This document shows positions 43,110 to 51,946 of a stretch of DNA of 64,000 bases, one piece after another. Position 1 is the first letter of the stretch. Every line of letters begins with the position of its first letter. The stretch covers positions 1 through 64,000 of the forward strand of contig NZ_PVNH01000003.1 of the NCBI RefSeq assembly GCF_003001955.1. The letters are read 5' to 3'. A program made the translations under genes and the position numbers. Under the pieces are notes generated by a model. It was not told the origin of the DNA. It worked only from the letters and a program-made list of their open reading frames with translations, and did not search any database. This stretch comes from Prauserella shujinwangii (GTDB lineage: Bacteria; Actinomycetota; Actinomycetes; Mycobacteriales; Pseudonocardiaceae).

Positions 43110-44701
43110 CCGGGGTCGCCGCCGTCGCGGTGGTGCCACTGGCCTTCCTCGTGGTGTTCTTCGCCTGGCCGGTCGCCGGCATTCTCGGCCTCGGCTTCTC
43201 GTCGGGCGGTATCGCGACGACCCTGTTCGAGTCCCAGACGTGGCGGCTGGCGGCGTTCACCGTGGCGCAGGCCGCGGCGGCGACGCTCGTCGCGGTGGCC
43301 GCCGGGCTGCCCGTGGCCTACCTGCTGGCCAGGGTCCGCCTGCCCGGACTCGGTGTGGTGCGGACGCTGGTGCTCGTGCCGTTCGTGCTGCCGACCGTGG
43401 TGGTCGGGCTCGCCTTCCGGGCACTGTGGCCGGACGGCGGCGTGTTCACCATCGTGCTGGCCAACGCGTTCTTCAACGTCGCCGTCGTCGCGCGCACGGT
43501 CGGCGGGCTATGGGCGCAGCTCGACCGGCGCGGCGAGGACGCGGCGCGCTCGCTCGGCGCGTCGCGGTGGCGCGCGTTCCGTACGGTCACCCTGCCCGCG
43601 CTGACCCCCGCGCTGGCGTCGGCGGCCGCGGTCGTGTTCCTGTTCTGCGCCACCAGCTTCGGCGTCGTCCTGATCCTCGGCGGCGCGCGGTGGCGCACCC
43701 TGGAGACCGAGATCTACCTGCGCACGGTGAACCTGCTCGACCTCTCCGGCGCGGCGGCACTGTCGCTGGTCCAGCTCGCCGCGGTCGTCGCGGCGCTGGC
43801 CGCGGGTGCGCTGGCCCGGCGCAGGCGCGAGACCGCGCTGGCCCTGCGGGCACAGCCGACCCCGGCACGCCGCCCCGAGCGCGGCGAGTGGTGGGTGGTC
43901 GCGGCCGCGTTCGCCGTGCTGGCGCTCCTGCTCACGCCGATCGTGGGCCTGGTCGCCCGCTCGCTGTCCACACCGGACGGCTGGAGCCTCGACGGCTACC
44001 TCGCGCTGTCCGGCCAGGGTGAGCGCGGGGCGCTGAACGTCACCGGGTGGCAGGCCGCGGCCAACTCCGTGCGGGCGGCCTCGGACGCCACCGTGCTGGC
44101 GATGGTCGTGGGTGTGCTGGCGGCCGTGGTGCTGGTGTCGCTGCGCCGCTCGCCAGGGCGGGGTCCGAGGGTCCTCGGGGAGACCATGGACGCGGCGCTG
44201 ATGCTGCCGCTCGGTGTCTCGGCGGTCACCGTGGGCTTCGGCTACCTGGTGACCCTCGACGCGCTGCCCGGCGACCTGCGGACCTCGCCGCTGCTCGTGC
44301 CGTTCGCGCAGGCGCTCGTGATCATCCCGCTGATCGTGCGCATGGTGCTGCCCGTGCTGCGCTCCGTGGACGAGCGGCTGCGGCAGGCCGCCACGACGCT
44401 CGGCGCGGGTCCCGTGCGGGTGTGGCGCGAGATCGACCTGCCGCTGACCATCCGGTCGCTGATCGCCGCGGCGGCGTTCGGTTACGTGGTGGCGCTCGGC
44501 GAGTTCGGCGCCACGAGCTTCCTCGCGCGGCCGGACGCGCCGACGCTGCCGGTCGCGATCGCCTCGCTCGTCAGCAGGCCGGGCGAGCTGAACAGCCAGA
44601 TGGCCTATGCCGCCTGCGCGCTGCTGATGGCGGTCACCGCCGTCGTGGTGGCCCTGATCGAGCGGCTGCGGTCCGCGCAGTCGAGGGTGGGTGAGTTCTG
44701 A
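43085..44701 (+). CDS. thiP: Thiamine ABC transporter permease (fused double permease)
   Basis: 538 aa from GTG 43085. Two binding-protein-dependent transport domains in one chain, about 12 membrane helices. Both EAA loops are visible: DRRGEDAARSLGASRWRAFRTVTLPALTPALA in the first half and DERLRQAATTLGAGPVRVWREIDLPLTIRSLI in the second. ThiP-like permeases are often of this fused type. The gene overlaps thiB by 25 bp and ends in TGATG with thiQ, so the three are translationally coupled. Confidence 0.93.
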   Translation: MARTGRGIAGVAAVAVVPLAFLVVFFAWPVAGILGLGFSSGGIATTLFESQTWRLAAFTVAQAAAATLVAVAAGLPVAYLLARVRLPGLGVVRTLVLVPFVLPTVVVGLAFRALWPDGGVFTIVLANAFFNVAVVARTVGGLWAQLDRRGEDAARSLGASRWRAFRTVTLPALTPALASAAAVVFLFCATSFGVVLILGGARWRTLETEIYLRTVNLLDLSGAAALSLVQLAAVVAALAAGALARRRRETALALRAQPTPARRPERGEWWVVAAAFAVLALLLTPIVGLVARSLSTPDGWSLDGYLALSGQGERGALNVTGWQAAANSVRAASDATVLAMVVGVLAAVVLVSLRRSPGRGPRVLGETMDAALMLPLGVSAVTVGFGYLVTLDALPGDLRTSPLLVPFAQALVIIPLIVRMVLPVLRSVDERLRQAATTLGAGPVRVWREIDLPLTIRSLIAAAAFGYVVALGEFGATSFLARPDAPTLPVAIASLVSRPGELNSQMAYAACALLMAVTAVVVALIERLRSAQSRVGEF

Positions 44702-45714
44702 TGCTGGCGGTCGAGGGGCTGACGGTGCGCTACGGATCGTTCGCCGCGGTGCGGGACGTGCGGCTGGAGATCGCGGACGGCGACGTGCTGGCGCTGCTGG
44801 GCCCCTCCGGCTCCGGCAAGTCGACCCTGCTGCGGGCGATCAGCGGTCTCGAACCGGGCGCCACCGGGGCCGTCCGCTGGGACGGCGCGGACCTCGCCCG
44901 CGTGCCGGTGCACCGGCGTGGGTTCGGGCTGGTCTTCCAGGACGGGCAACTGTTCCCGCACCGCGACGTCGCCGGGAACATCGCGTTCGGCCTGCGCATG
45001 CACGGCGTGCCCGCCGCCGAGCGGGGACCGCGCGTCCGTGAACTGCTCGATCTGGTCGGGCTCGCGGGTTACGAGCGGCGCAAGGTCACCGACCTGTCCG
45101 GCGGCGAGGCACAGCGCGTCGCGCTCGCGCGAGCGCTCGCGCCGCGGCCGCGGCTGCTGCTGCTCGACGAGCCACTGTCCGGTCTGGACGCCGAGCTGCG
45201 CGAGCAGCTCGCCATCGACCTCGCGGAGCTGCTGCGCCGGGCGAAGATCACCACCCTGCTCGTGACGCACGATCAGGAGGAGGCGTTCACCCTCGCCGAC
45301 CACGTGGCGGTGCTGGAGAGCGGGGAGATCCGGCAGGCGGGCGAGGCGCGGGAGGTCTGGCGCAGGCCGGCCGACGACCGTGTCGCGCGCTTCCTCGGTG
45401 TGACCACGCTGCTCGACGCCAACGTCCGGGACGGCGTGGTCGGCACGCCGCTCGGCACGGCGCCCGTGCCGTGGCTGCCCGACGGTGCGGTACGGCTGGG
45501 GCTGCGGCCGAACGCCGTGCGGGTGGCCACGACCGGCGTGGGCGGCGAGGTGCGCAGCCGGGTGCACCGGCGCGACCACGTGCGGCTGTGCGTGCGGCCG
45601 GACGCCGGGCCGGACACCGTCGACGCCGTGGCGCCGGTCGCGGCCGATCTCCGCGCCGGGGACCGGGTCCGCCTGGCCCTGGACCCCGACGGACTGGCCG
45701 CGATCGGCTCGTGA
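44701..45714 (+). CDS. thiQ: Thiamine ABC transporter ATP-binding protein
   Basis: 337 aa. Walker A GPSGSGKST at about 35-43, Q-loop LVFQDGQLFPH, signature LSGGEAQRVALARALA, Walker B RLLLLDEPLSGLD and H-loop LVTHDQEEAF. The C-terminal 100 residues form an OB/TOBE-type domain. It is coupled to thiP by a one-base overlap. Its last codons and stop lie in the left arm of the palindromic repeat at 45706, which would terminate the operon. Confidence 0.92.
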   Translation: MLAVEGLTVRYGSFAAVRDVRLEIADGDVLALLGPSGSGKSTLLRAISGLEPGATGAVRWDGADLARVPVHRRGFGLVFQDGQLFPHRDVAGNIAFGLRMHGVPAAERGPRVRELLDLVGLAGYERRKVTDLSGGEAQRVALARALAPRPRLLLLDEPLSGLDAELREQLAIDLAELLRRAKITTLLVTHDQEEAFTLADHVAVLESGEIRQAGEAREVWRRPADDRVARFLGVTTLLDANVRDGVVGTPLGTAPVPWLPDGAVRLGLRPNAVRVATTGVGGEVRSRVHRRDHVRLCVRPDAGPDTVDAVAPVAADLRAGDRVRLALDPDGLAAIGS

Positions 45715-45755
45715 GTGTGAAACGTGGTTAGAACGACGTTTCACACTCACGAGCC
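45706..45755. repeat. Convergent-end palindromic repeat, copy 2 (complete)
   Basis: A perfect 20-bp stem (GGCTCGTGAGTGTGAAACGT against its complement, 45736-45755) closes the loop GGTTAGAACG. The core AACGTGGTTAGAACGACGTT is shared with the copies at 17 kb and 51.7 kb. The left arm contains the thiQ stop. The stem ends 14 bp from the convergent ABC permease stop, so termination in both directions is likely. Confidence 0.8.
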
Positions 45756-45768
45756 GGGGCGCGGCCGG

Positions 45769-46647
45769 TCAGCCGTCCTTCGTGGTCAGCCGGGCGTAGG
45801 CGACGGAGAGGCCGATCGCGAGATAGCACGCCGCCCGTAGGGCGCCCTCGCCGAGCGTGTCCAGCGGCATCGGGTCACGCAGCACGTCGGCGAGCGCGAT
45901 CTGCCAGGAGTCGTTCAGCAGCACCGGGTGCAGCCAGCTCAGCGCGTCCAGCAGGCCGAGCACGGAGAACAGGACGATCCCCGCCAGTACCGAGGCCACG
46001 ACCAGCATCGGGTGCTCGGTCCACGCGGAGATCGCCAGCGCGACCGCCCCCACGGCCCACAGCTGCAGCGACACCCACGCGGCCGCCACCGCGACCTTCC
46101 CGATCGCCGCCGGGAACGACAGCGTGGTGCCCGACAGCGTGAACAGCGTCCCGCCGCCGTTGATCACCAGACCGGTCAGCATGCCGGTCAACGCCATCGT
46201 GAACGCCGCCGTCGCCGCCACGGTGGCCACGCCGAACGCCTTGACGAGCAGCAGCTTCCCGCGGCTCACCGGGGCGAGCAGCCAGCCGCGCAGCGTCCCG
46301 TGTGCCGACTCGCCGGCGAGCGCGTCCGCGCCGGCCATGGCCGCGGCCAGCGGCAGCAGCAGCGCCAGCGTCATCGCCAGGGTGCCGACCGGCAGTACCA
46401 GCGCGTTGCCCGCGGCACTGGCCAGCAGTGACCCGCCGCCCTCGCCGCCGGGCCCGTCCCCGGGCGGACCCGGCGAGTCGGCGAGCGTCAGGGCGACCCC
46501 GACGATCACCGGGAGGACGGCGAGCAGCCCGAGCACGACGAGGGTGCGCGGCCGGTGGAAGATCCAGTGCAGCTCGGCACGCAGCAGCCGAACCGTCGGC
46601 GCGTGCGGCGCCCGGCTCCCGGTCCCGGCCAGTACCTGTGTGGTCAC
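45769..46647 (-). CDS. ABC-2 type permease of a three-gene exporter
   Basis: 292 aa from GTG 46647. Six or so membrane helices, with a first helix RTLVVLGLLAVLPVIVGVALTL, an external Gly-rich loop and GESAHGTLRGWLLAPVSRGKLLLVKA, a typical ABC-2 permease segment. GTGA overlap with the ATPase gene. Together they would form an exporter of unknown substrate. Confidence 0.88.
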   Translation of the reverse strand: MTTQVLAGTGSRAPHAPTVRLLRAELHWIFHRPRTLVVLGLLAVLPVIVGVALTLADSPGPPGDGPGGEGGGSLLASAAGNALVLPVGTLAMTLALLLPLAAAMAGADALAGESAHGTLRGWLLAPVSRGKLLLVKAFGVATVAATAAFTMALTGMLTGLVINGGGTLFTLSGTTLSFPAAIGKVAVAAAWVSLQLWAVGAVALAISAWTEHPMLVVASVLAGIVLFSVLGLLDALSWLHPVLLNDSWQIALADVLRDPMPLDTLGEGALRAACYLAIGLSVAYARLTTKDG

Positions 46648-47693
46648 GTGTCCTCCCCGTCCGTCTCGACGACGTCCGAGAGCCCGTCCCGCTCCGGCCT
46701 GTCCTCGCCGTTCGTCTCGCCCTGGGTGAGCCGGGCGAACAGGTCCTCCAGCCCGGTCCGCGCCCGCCGCGCCTCGTGCACCGGCACCCCGGCGCGCACC
46801 AGGCACGCCACGACCTCGGGGGCCGTCGCCGCGGTCAGGTCGGCCCGCACCCCCTCCGGCACGAGCCGGGACGGGATACGACCGCCGCGCAACGCCTCCA
46901 TCGCCGCGGTCGTGTCCGGAGTGGACACCACGAGCCCCGGGTTGCCGGTCTCCAGCAGCTCGGCGAGCTCCCCCTGGGCCACCACGGTTCCCGCGTGCAG
47001 CACGGCGACGTGCGTGCAGGTGGCCTCGACCTCCGCGAGCAGGTGCGAGGACACCAGCACGGTCACCCCGGAGGCGTGCAGCTCGGCGATGATCGAGCGG
47101 ATCTCCCGCGTACCCGCGGGATCGAGGCCGTTGGTCGGCTCGTCCAGCACCACCATGCGGCGGGGCACGAGCAGGGCGGCGGCGAGGCCGAGCCGCTGCT
47201 TCATGCCGAGCGAGTAACCGCGGTAACGCCGCCGCGCCGCGGCCGTCAGCCCGACCCGCTCCAGCGCGTCGTCGACCGCGCCGGGGATGTCCCCGCCGCC
47301 GAGCCGGGGTTCGGCGGCGGCGAGGCGCAGCAGGTTGTCCCGCCCGGAGAGGAACGGGTGGAAGCCCGGTCCCTCCACGAGCGCCCCCACGTCGGGCAGC
47401 GCGTGCCCGGCCTCGTCGGGCATCGCGTGGCCGAGCAGCGTCGCCTCCCCCGCCGTGGGCCGGACCAGCCCGAGCAGCATCCGGATGGTGGTCGTCTTGC
47501 CCGAGCCGTTCGGCCCGAGCATGCCGAGCACGGCGCCCTCCGGCACGTCCAGGTCCACGTGGTCGACGGCGACGGTCGGGCCGTAGGTCTTGCGCAGCCC
47601 CCTGGTCCGCGCGGCCAGCGGCCCGGTGGGCGGGGACAGCGGATGGTCCGCGATGCCCCCGTCCACCGACACCGTGCGCACCGACGTGCTCAC
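46644..47693 (-). CDS. ABC transporter ATP-binding protein (drug/lantibiotic-type)
   Basis: 349 aa from GTG 47693. Walker A GPNGSGKTTTI, Q-loop region and signature YSLGMKQRLGLAAALLVPRRMVVLDEPTNGLDPAG, H-loop LVSSHLLAEVE. The signature begins YSLGMKQ, as in ABC-2 exporters of the CcmA/BcrA type. C-terminal 80 residues are variable and acidic. GTGA overlaps on both sides couple it to the LolA-like gene upstream and to the permease gene downstream. Confidence 0.9.
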   Translation of the reverse strand: MSTSVRTVSVDGGIADHPLSPPTGPLAARTRGLRKTYGPTVAVDHVDLDVPEGAVLGMLGPNGSGKTTTIRMLLGLVRPTAGEATLLGHAMPDEAGHALPDVGALVEGPGFHPFLSGRDNLLRLAAAEPRLGGGDIPGAVDDALERVGLTAAARRRYRGYSLGMKQRLGLAAALLVPRRMVVLDEPTNGLDPAGTREIRSIIAELHASGVTVLVSSHLLAEVEATCTHVAVLHAGTVVAQGELAELLETGNPGLVVSTPDTTAAMEALRGGRIPSRLVPEGVRADLTAATAPEVVACLVRAGVPVHEARRARTGLEDLFARLTQGETNGEDRPERDGLSDVVETDGEDT

Positions 47694-48745
47694 CGGGTGC
47701 CCAGTGCCTCGGTCAGCACCTGCTGGGGCACCGCGCCGAACGCGACCCGGCCGTCGTCGGTGACGAGCGCCGTACCCACCTTGGTGGTGATCGCGTGGCC
47801 CGAGCCGAACTCGCCGCTCACCGGCGTGCCGACCTGCCCGAGCAGTCCGCGCACGTTCTCGCCGCGCTCGCCCGGCGCCTGCCGGTCGAGCAGGCCGGCC
47901 GGGAGCTGACCGACGAAGACGGCGTCCCAGCCCTCGCCGACGACGTCACCCGCGACCTCGTCCCGCATGTGGTCCTCCCGCTGCGGCTGCTGCTCCTGCT
48001 CGACCGTCGCCCCCTCGGGCGGCGTGAACCGGAACAGTTCGGCGGGCTGGGCGCCGAAGTCGATGTCGCTGAACCCGATCCGCAGCGCGGGTTCCGTGGT
48101 GCCGTTGGTGTGCACCGACAGCCGCAGCGGCAGGCGGGACTCCGAGTCCACCGCGACCCGGACCTCCCGCAGCAGGGTCCGCTCGGCCGGCTTGGGCGTC
48201 AGCACGAGCTCGTAGACCGCCCGGTCGGCGACCCGCGCCGTGCCGTCCACCGTCACCGTGCTGCTCTCCCGGACCGTCCGCAGGAACTCCGCCGCCAGCC
48301 GCGTCGGGTCGGCCATGCGCTCGCCCTCCGGCCCCAGGGGCCGCTCGCCGTGCGCCCGGTCCACCGGCGACCTGGTCACGGTGTTGGTCGCCGAGTCGTA
48401 GTTCCACAGGGTGTTCCCGTCGAGCACGATCGTGTGCTCGCTGGCCCCGTCCTCCAGCGCCAGCCTCGACCGGCCCTCGCCGTCGCTGTACACCCGCGCC
48501 GACTCGAGGTCGAGGGCCGGTACGCCCGGCACCGCGGGCAGGCCGAGGTCGTTGTCCACCTCGACCGTGCCGGACAGCGCGGGTGCGTCCGCGCGGAGGA
48601 CCGACTCCACCAGCGACTCGGCGCTCACCGGCGGCAGCTCGGGCGCCTCGCCCGCCCCCGCGGGCACCGCGATCGCGGCGAGCCCCGCCACGCCGAGCGC
48701 GGTCCCCGCCGCCGCGATGCTCACTGCCTTGCGTTTCGGATTCAT
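47690..48745 (-). CDS. Exported LolA/RseB-like protein preceding an ABC exporter
   Basis: 351 aa. A signal peptide (RKAVSIAAAGTALGVAGLAAIAVPAGAGEA) leads to a beta-rich domain: ALSGTVEVDNDLGLPAVPG, SRLALEDGASEHTIVLDGNTLWNYDSATNTVTRSPV, AVYELVLTPKPAERTLLREVRVAVDSESRLPLRLSVH. That is the pattern of LolA/RseB-like lipid-binding folds. The C-terminal segment after about 265 is separate. It is first in an operon with an ABC exporter, opposite a two-component system. Hence it may bind a lipid or lipopeptide for export or sensing (inference). Confidence 0.8.
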   Translation of the reverse strand: MNPKRKAVSIAAAGTALGVAGLAAIAVPAGAGEAPELPPVSAESLVESVLRADAPALSGTVEVDNDLGLPAVPGVPALDLESARVYSDGEGRSRLALEDGASEHTIVLDGNTLWNYDSATNTVTRSPVDRAHGERPLGPEGERMADPTRLAAEFLRTVRESSTVTVDGTARVADRAVYELVLTPKPAERTLLREVRVAVDSESRLPLRLSVHTNGTTEPALRIGFSDIDFGAQPAELFRFTPPEGATVEQEQQPQREDHMRDEVAGDVVGEGWDAVFVGQLPAGLLDRQAPGERGENVRGLLGQVGTPVSGEFGSGHAITTKVGTALVTDDGRVAFGAVPQQVLTEALGTR

Positions 48746-48884
48746 CGTGCTCTCCCTGTTCGATCCCAGTGTGCCCCTTGTTCCGCCTCCGAGGTTGCGG
48801 CACCGGGCCTGAGACCGGACTGAGAGCCTGAGAACCGGCTGAGAGTTCCCGCGCGAATCCGCCGGAGGCGGCATTCTGAGAGCT

Positions 48885-49589
48885 GTGAATCCGCGAGTTC
48901 TGGTCGTCGACGACGAACCCGGCGTGCGCAAGGCGCTGCAGCGTGGCCTGCGCGCGGAGGGTATGGACGTCGTGACGGCCGCCGACGGTCCGAGCGCCCT
49001 GCGGCTGGCGGAGACGGGCGCGTTCGACGTGCTGCTGCTCGACATCATGCTGCCGGGGCTGTCCGGCTACCGCGTCCTGCAGGCCCTGCGGGCGAAGGAC
49101 GTGCGGACGCCGGTGCTGCTCGTCTCGGCGAAGGACGGGGAGATCGACCAGGCGGACGGGCTCGACCTCGGCGCGGACGGGTACCTGGTGAAGCCGTTCT
49201 CGTTCGTGGTGCTCGTCGCGCAGGTGCGGGCCGTCCTCCGGCGGTCGTCGGTGGAGTCCGCCCGCGGCGCCCTGCGGATCGGGCAGCTGGTGGTCGACCG
49301 GTCGACGCGGGAGGTGCGGTGGCACGATGACGTCGTGCCGTTCAGCCCGCGCGAGTTCGCGCTGCTGGAGGCGCTCGTCGGCAGGGCGGGCACGGTCGTC
49401 ACGAAGGACGAGCTGCTCAAGGCGGTGTGGGGCGACGCGCAGGCGGCCACGCGCAACGTGGTGGAGGTGTACGTGGGGTACGTCCGGCGCAAGCTGGAGG
49501 CCGTCGGTGCGGGCGAGTTCGTGCGGACCGTCCGGGGGCACGGCTACGTCGCCTCGGACCCCGAACTCGACCAGGCGATCACGGGGTGA
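48885..49589 (+). CDS. OmpR-family response regulator
   Basis: 234 aa from GTG 48885. The receiver domain has Asp-Asp at 9-10, phosphoacceptor Asp53 in LLLDIMLPG, and Lys in YLVKPFSF. The C-terminal winged helix has FSPREFALLEALVGRAGTVVTKDELLKAVWGDAQAATRNVVEVYVGYVRRKLEAVGAGEFVRTVRGHGYVA. It overlaps the kinase gene by GTGA. The LolA-like/ABC operon is divergent (about 139 bp between starts) and is its probable target. Confidence 0.94.
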   Translation: MNPRVLVVDDEPGVRKALQRGLRAEGMDVVTAADGPSALRLAETGAFDVLLLDIMLPGLSGYRVLQALRAKDVRTPVLLVSAKDGEIDQADGLDLGADGYLVKPFSFVVLVAQVRAVLRRSSVESARGALRIGQLVVDRSTREVRWHDDVVPFSPREFALLEALVGRAGTVVTKDELLKAVWGDAQAATRNVVEVYVGYVRRKLEAVGAGEFVRTVRGHGYVASDPELDQAITG

Positions 49590-50914
49590 TCCCGCCGCGC
49601 CGGTGGTGGCTGCGGCGCAGCCTGCGGTTCCGGATCACGATGATCGCCACCACGATCACCCTGGCGCTGCTGTTCGGGCTCGCCGGTCTCGCGGGCAAGA
49701 CGCTCGGCCCGCTGCTCATCCAATCCGTCGACGACGAGCTCACGGCCGTGCTCGCCACCGCGGGCGACCAGGTGCGCTCAGGGTCCGGGCCGCCGGAACG
49801 CGGGGGCATCGCGGTGCGCGTACTCGACACCGCGGGCACGCCCGTCGACGGCGGCGCACCCTCCGGGCTCGACCGCGAGCAGGTCGGCGAGCTCAAGGCG
49901 GGTCTGCCCGTCACGGACCCCGGCGACCCGAAGTGGCGGTGGCTCGGCGAGGTCGTCACGGCCCCGGACGGAGCACAGCGGCTGGTCGCCGTCGGGGCAC
50001 CGCTGGTGGGCTTCCACGCCGCCGTGGTGGACGGTTCCCGCTGGCTGCTGCTCGTGGCACTGGTGGGCGCGCTCGTCGCGACGCTGGCGACCTGGCTCGG
50101 CATCCGCTCGGCGCTGCTCCCGGTCGACCGGATGCGGCGTTCGGTGCGCGCACTGCCGCCGGGGCGCCGCCTGCCGCTGCCCGAGGCGGGGGACGAGCTG
50201 CGCGATCTCGCCGCGGAGTTCAACGCGCTGCTGCGCAGGCAGGAAGAGGTGAGCGAGCGGCTGCGCCGGTTCACCGGGGACGCGGCGCACGAGCTGCGCT
50301 CGCCGGTCGCGTCGATCCGCGTGCAGGCCGAGGTGGCGGTGAGCAACCCGGACCCCGAGCTGGCTCAGGAGACGCTGACCGACATCCTCGACGAGGCGGA
50401 GCGGCTGTCGGCGCTGCTGGACGGCCTGCTGGCGCTGGCCCGCTCCGACGCGGGGGAGCTGCCGCCCGCCGAGCCCGTCGAGGTGGTCACCGAGGCCCGC
50501 GACGCGGTGGCCAGGCTGCCGGAGGGTGCGCCGCCGGTCCGGGTGCACGCCGCCGTGCCGACGGCGTGGGCGCTCGCGGCGCCCGCCGAGGTGGCGCTCG
50601 TGCTCGACAACCTGCTGCGCAACGCCTGCCGGTACGCCGAGTCCGAGATCGTGCTCTCGGTGCTGGCCTCCCGGTCCCGGGTGCGGGTGGTCGTCGACGA
50701 CGACGGGCCGGGCATCTCCGCCGAGCACCGGGAGCACGTGTTCGACCGGTTCTACCGGGTCTCGGACGACCGGGCACGCAGTTCCGGCGGGGCCGGGCTG
50801 GGGCTGGCGATGGTCGCGGAGGCGGTCCGCAGGCGGGGCGGCCGGGTGACCGTCGGGGAGTCGCCCGAGGGCGGCGCCCGGTTCCAGGTGAACTGGCGCA
50901 GGCACCACGGGTAG
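49586..50914 (+). CDS. Sensor histidine kinase
   Basis: 442 aa from GTG 49586. Transmembrane helices at about 17-35 and 153-172 enclose an extracellular sensor of about 115 residues. HAMP domain, then phosphoacceptor His235 in FTGDAAHELRSPVASIR. ATPase domain motifs LVLDNLLRNACRYA, DDDGPGISAEHREHVFDRFYRV and GGAGLGLAMV are present. It would phosphorylate the adjacent response regulator in answer to an outside signal. Confidence 0.94.
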   Translation: MIPPRRWWLRRSLRFRITMIATTITLALLFGLAGLAGKTLGPLLIQSVDDELTAVLATAGDQVRSGSGPPERGGIAVRVLDTAGTPVDGGAPSGLDREQVGELKAGLPVTDPGDPKWRWLGEVVTAPDGAQRLVAVGAPLVGFHAAVVDGSRWLLLVALVGALVATLATWLGIRSALLPVDRMRRSVRALPPGRRLPLPEAGDELRDLAAEFNALLRRQEEVSERLRRFTGDAAHELRSPVASIRVQAEVAVSNPDPELAQETLTDILDEAERLSALLDGLLALARSDAGELPPAEPVEVVTEARDAVARLPEGAPPVRVHAAVPTAWALAAPAEVALVLDNLLRNACRYAESEIVLSVLASRSRVRVVVDDDGPGISAEHREHVFDRFYRVSDDRARSSGGAGLGLAMVAEAVRRRGGRVTVGESPEGGARFQVNWRRHHG

Positions 50915-50926
50915 CGTTGCCGTCCC

Positions 50927-51334
50927 GTGAAACCTTCCGTCGTCGTCGGCGCCGCGATCGTCCGCGGCGGCCTGCTGCTCGCCCAGCAACGCGCCTACCC
51001 GGCCGAGGCGGCCGGCCGCTGGGAACTGCCCGGTGGCCGGGTCGAGGCGGGGGAGTCGGAGCCGGACGCGCTGCGCCGCGAGTGCGCGGAGGAGCTGGGG
51101 GTCGCCGTCGCCGTGCTCGGCCGGGTGGGCGCCGACGTTCCGCTGCCCGGCGGGAAGGTGCTGCGGGTCTTCGGTGCCGCGCTGGCCGATCCGGTCGCCG
51201 AGCCGAGGGCCGTCGAGCACCGCGCCGTGCGCTGGTTCGCGGCCGCCGAGCTCCCGGCCGTCGACTGGCTGCCCGCCGACCGGGCACTGGTGCCCGCACT
51301 GCTCGATCTGGTTTCCGCCGCCGACTCCGGATGA
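50927..51334 (+). CDS. mutT2: NUDIX hydrolase, MutT2 type
   Basis: 135 aa from GTG 50927. The Nudix box is intact: GGRVEAGESEPDALRRECAEELGVAV. Preceding VVGAAIVRGGLLLAQQRAYPAEAAGRWELPGG matches (d)CTP/8-oxo-dGTP pyrophosphatases of MutT type. It corresponds in order to Rv1160 (mutT2). It begins 12 bp after the kinase gene. Nucleotide specificity cannot be settled by eye. Confidence 0.88.
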   Translation: MKPSVVVGAAIVRGGLLLAQQRAYPAEAAGRWELPGGRVEAGESEPDALRRECAEELGVAVAVLGRVGADVPLPGGKVLRVFGAALADPVAEPRAVEHRAVRWFAAAELPAVDWLPADRALVPALLDLVSAADSG

Positions 51335-51365
51335 CGCGATCGACCAGCGGGTTTACCGTCATTTC

Positions 51366-51665
51366 ATGTACATCGTGCTGCTCACCTACACCGCGCCGTT
51401 GCCGGAGATCGACTACGAGCTGCCCGACCACGCGGAATGGCTCGCGAGGCAGTTCGAGCACGACTACTTCCTCGCGTCCGGGAGGCGGGATCGCCACCTC
51501 GGGGAGGTGATCATCACGCGGCCGATGGCGCGCGGCAAGCTGGACGCGGTCCTGGCGACGGACCCGCTGGCGCTCAAGCACCTCGCCCACTACGAGGTCG
51601 TCGAGTTCGCCGCCACGAAGACGGCGGCGGAACTGCGCACCGTCAACGAGGCCATCGCGCGCTGA
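51366..51665 (+). CDS. YciI-family protein
   Basis: 99 aa from ATG 51366 (MYIVLLTYTAPLPEIDYELPDHAEWLARQFEHDYFLASGRRDRHLGEVIITRPMARGKLDAVLATDPL). The D-H-x-x-[WF] motif (LPDHAEWLARQFEH) and ferredoxin-like fold pattern are typical of YciI. Function is unknown; some relatives bind or dehalogenate small ligands. It follows the NUDIX gene by about 31 bp and ends before a repeat hairpin. Confidence 0.85.
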   Translation: MYIVLLTYTAPLPEIDYELPDHAEWLARQFEHDYFLASGRRDRHLGEVIITRPMARGKLDAVLATDPLALKHLAHYEVVEFAATKTAAELRTVNEAIAR

Positions 51666-51679
51666 ATGCCTGGTCACCG

Positions 51680-51725
51680 CTCGTGAGTGAAAAACGTGGT
51701 TAGAACAACGGAAAGCACTCACGAG
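51680..51725. repeat. Convergent-end palindromic repeat, copy 3 (partly decayed)
   Basis: CTCGTGAGTG (51680-51689) pairs perfectly with CACTCACGAG (51716-51725). The core reads AACGTGGTTAGAACAACGGA, so the loop is kept but the inner right arm has mutated. It lies between the YciI gene and the convergent 52-aa gene at 51750. Confidence 0.7.
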
Positions 51726-51749
51726 GTGGGGTTGCGTGTGGTGGTGCTC

Positions 51750-51908
51750 TCACGCGGCCTTGGCCAGCTCGGCCTTGGCCTTCTTCAGCGCGAGCACCGG
51801 GCACTTCTTGCAGCGCGGCTTCGACTGGCAGCACTTCTTCTTGACCTTGCCGGCCTTGATCCGTTTGCGGACGATCGCCTTTGGATCATGCGCGTGTTTC
51901 TTGCTCAA
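51750..51908 (-). CDS. Tiny basic Cys-rich protein (52 aa)
   Basis: 52 aa from a TTG at 51908, SKKHAHDPKAIVRKRIKAGK and then KVKKKCCQSKPRCKKCPVLALKKAKAELAKAA. Four Cys in CC-x5-C-x2-C pattern can bind a metal ion or form disulfides, surrounded by lysines. Similar very small basic Cys4 proteins are conserved in actinobacteria without known function (from memory). An IdeR-like iron box lies 38 bp upstream, so expression may depend on iron. The start codon is uncertain; ATG is not available nearby in frame. Confidence 0.7.
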   Translation of the reverse strand: MSKKHAHDPKAIVRKRIKAGKVKKKCCQSKPRCKKCPVLALKKAKAELAKAA

Positions 51909-51946
51909 GTCTGACGCTCCACGCTGGCTCGGGTGCCTGCTCCAGG

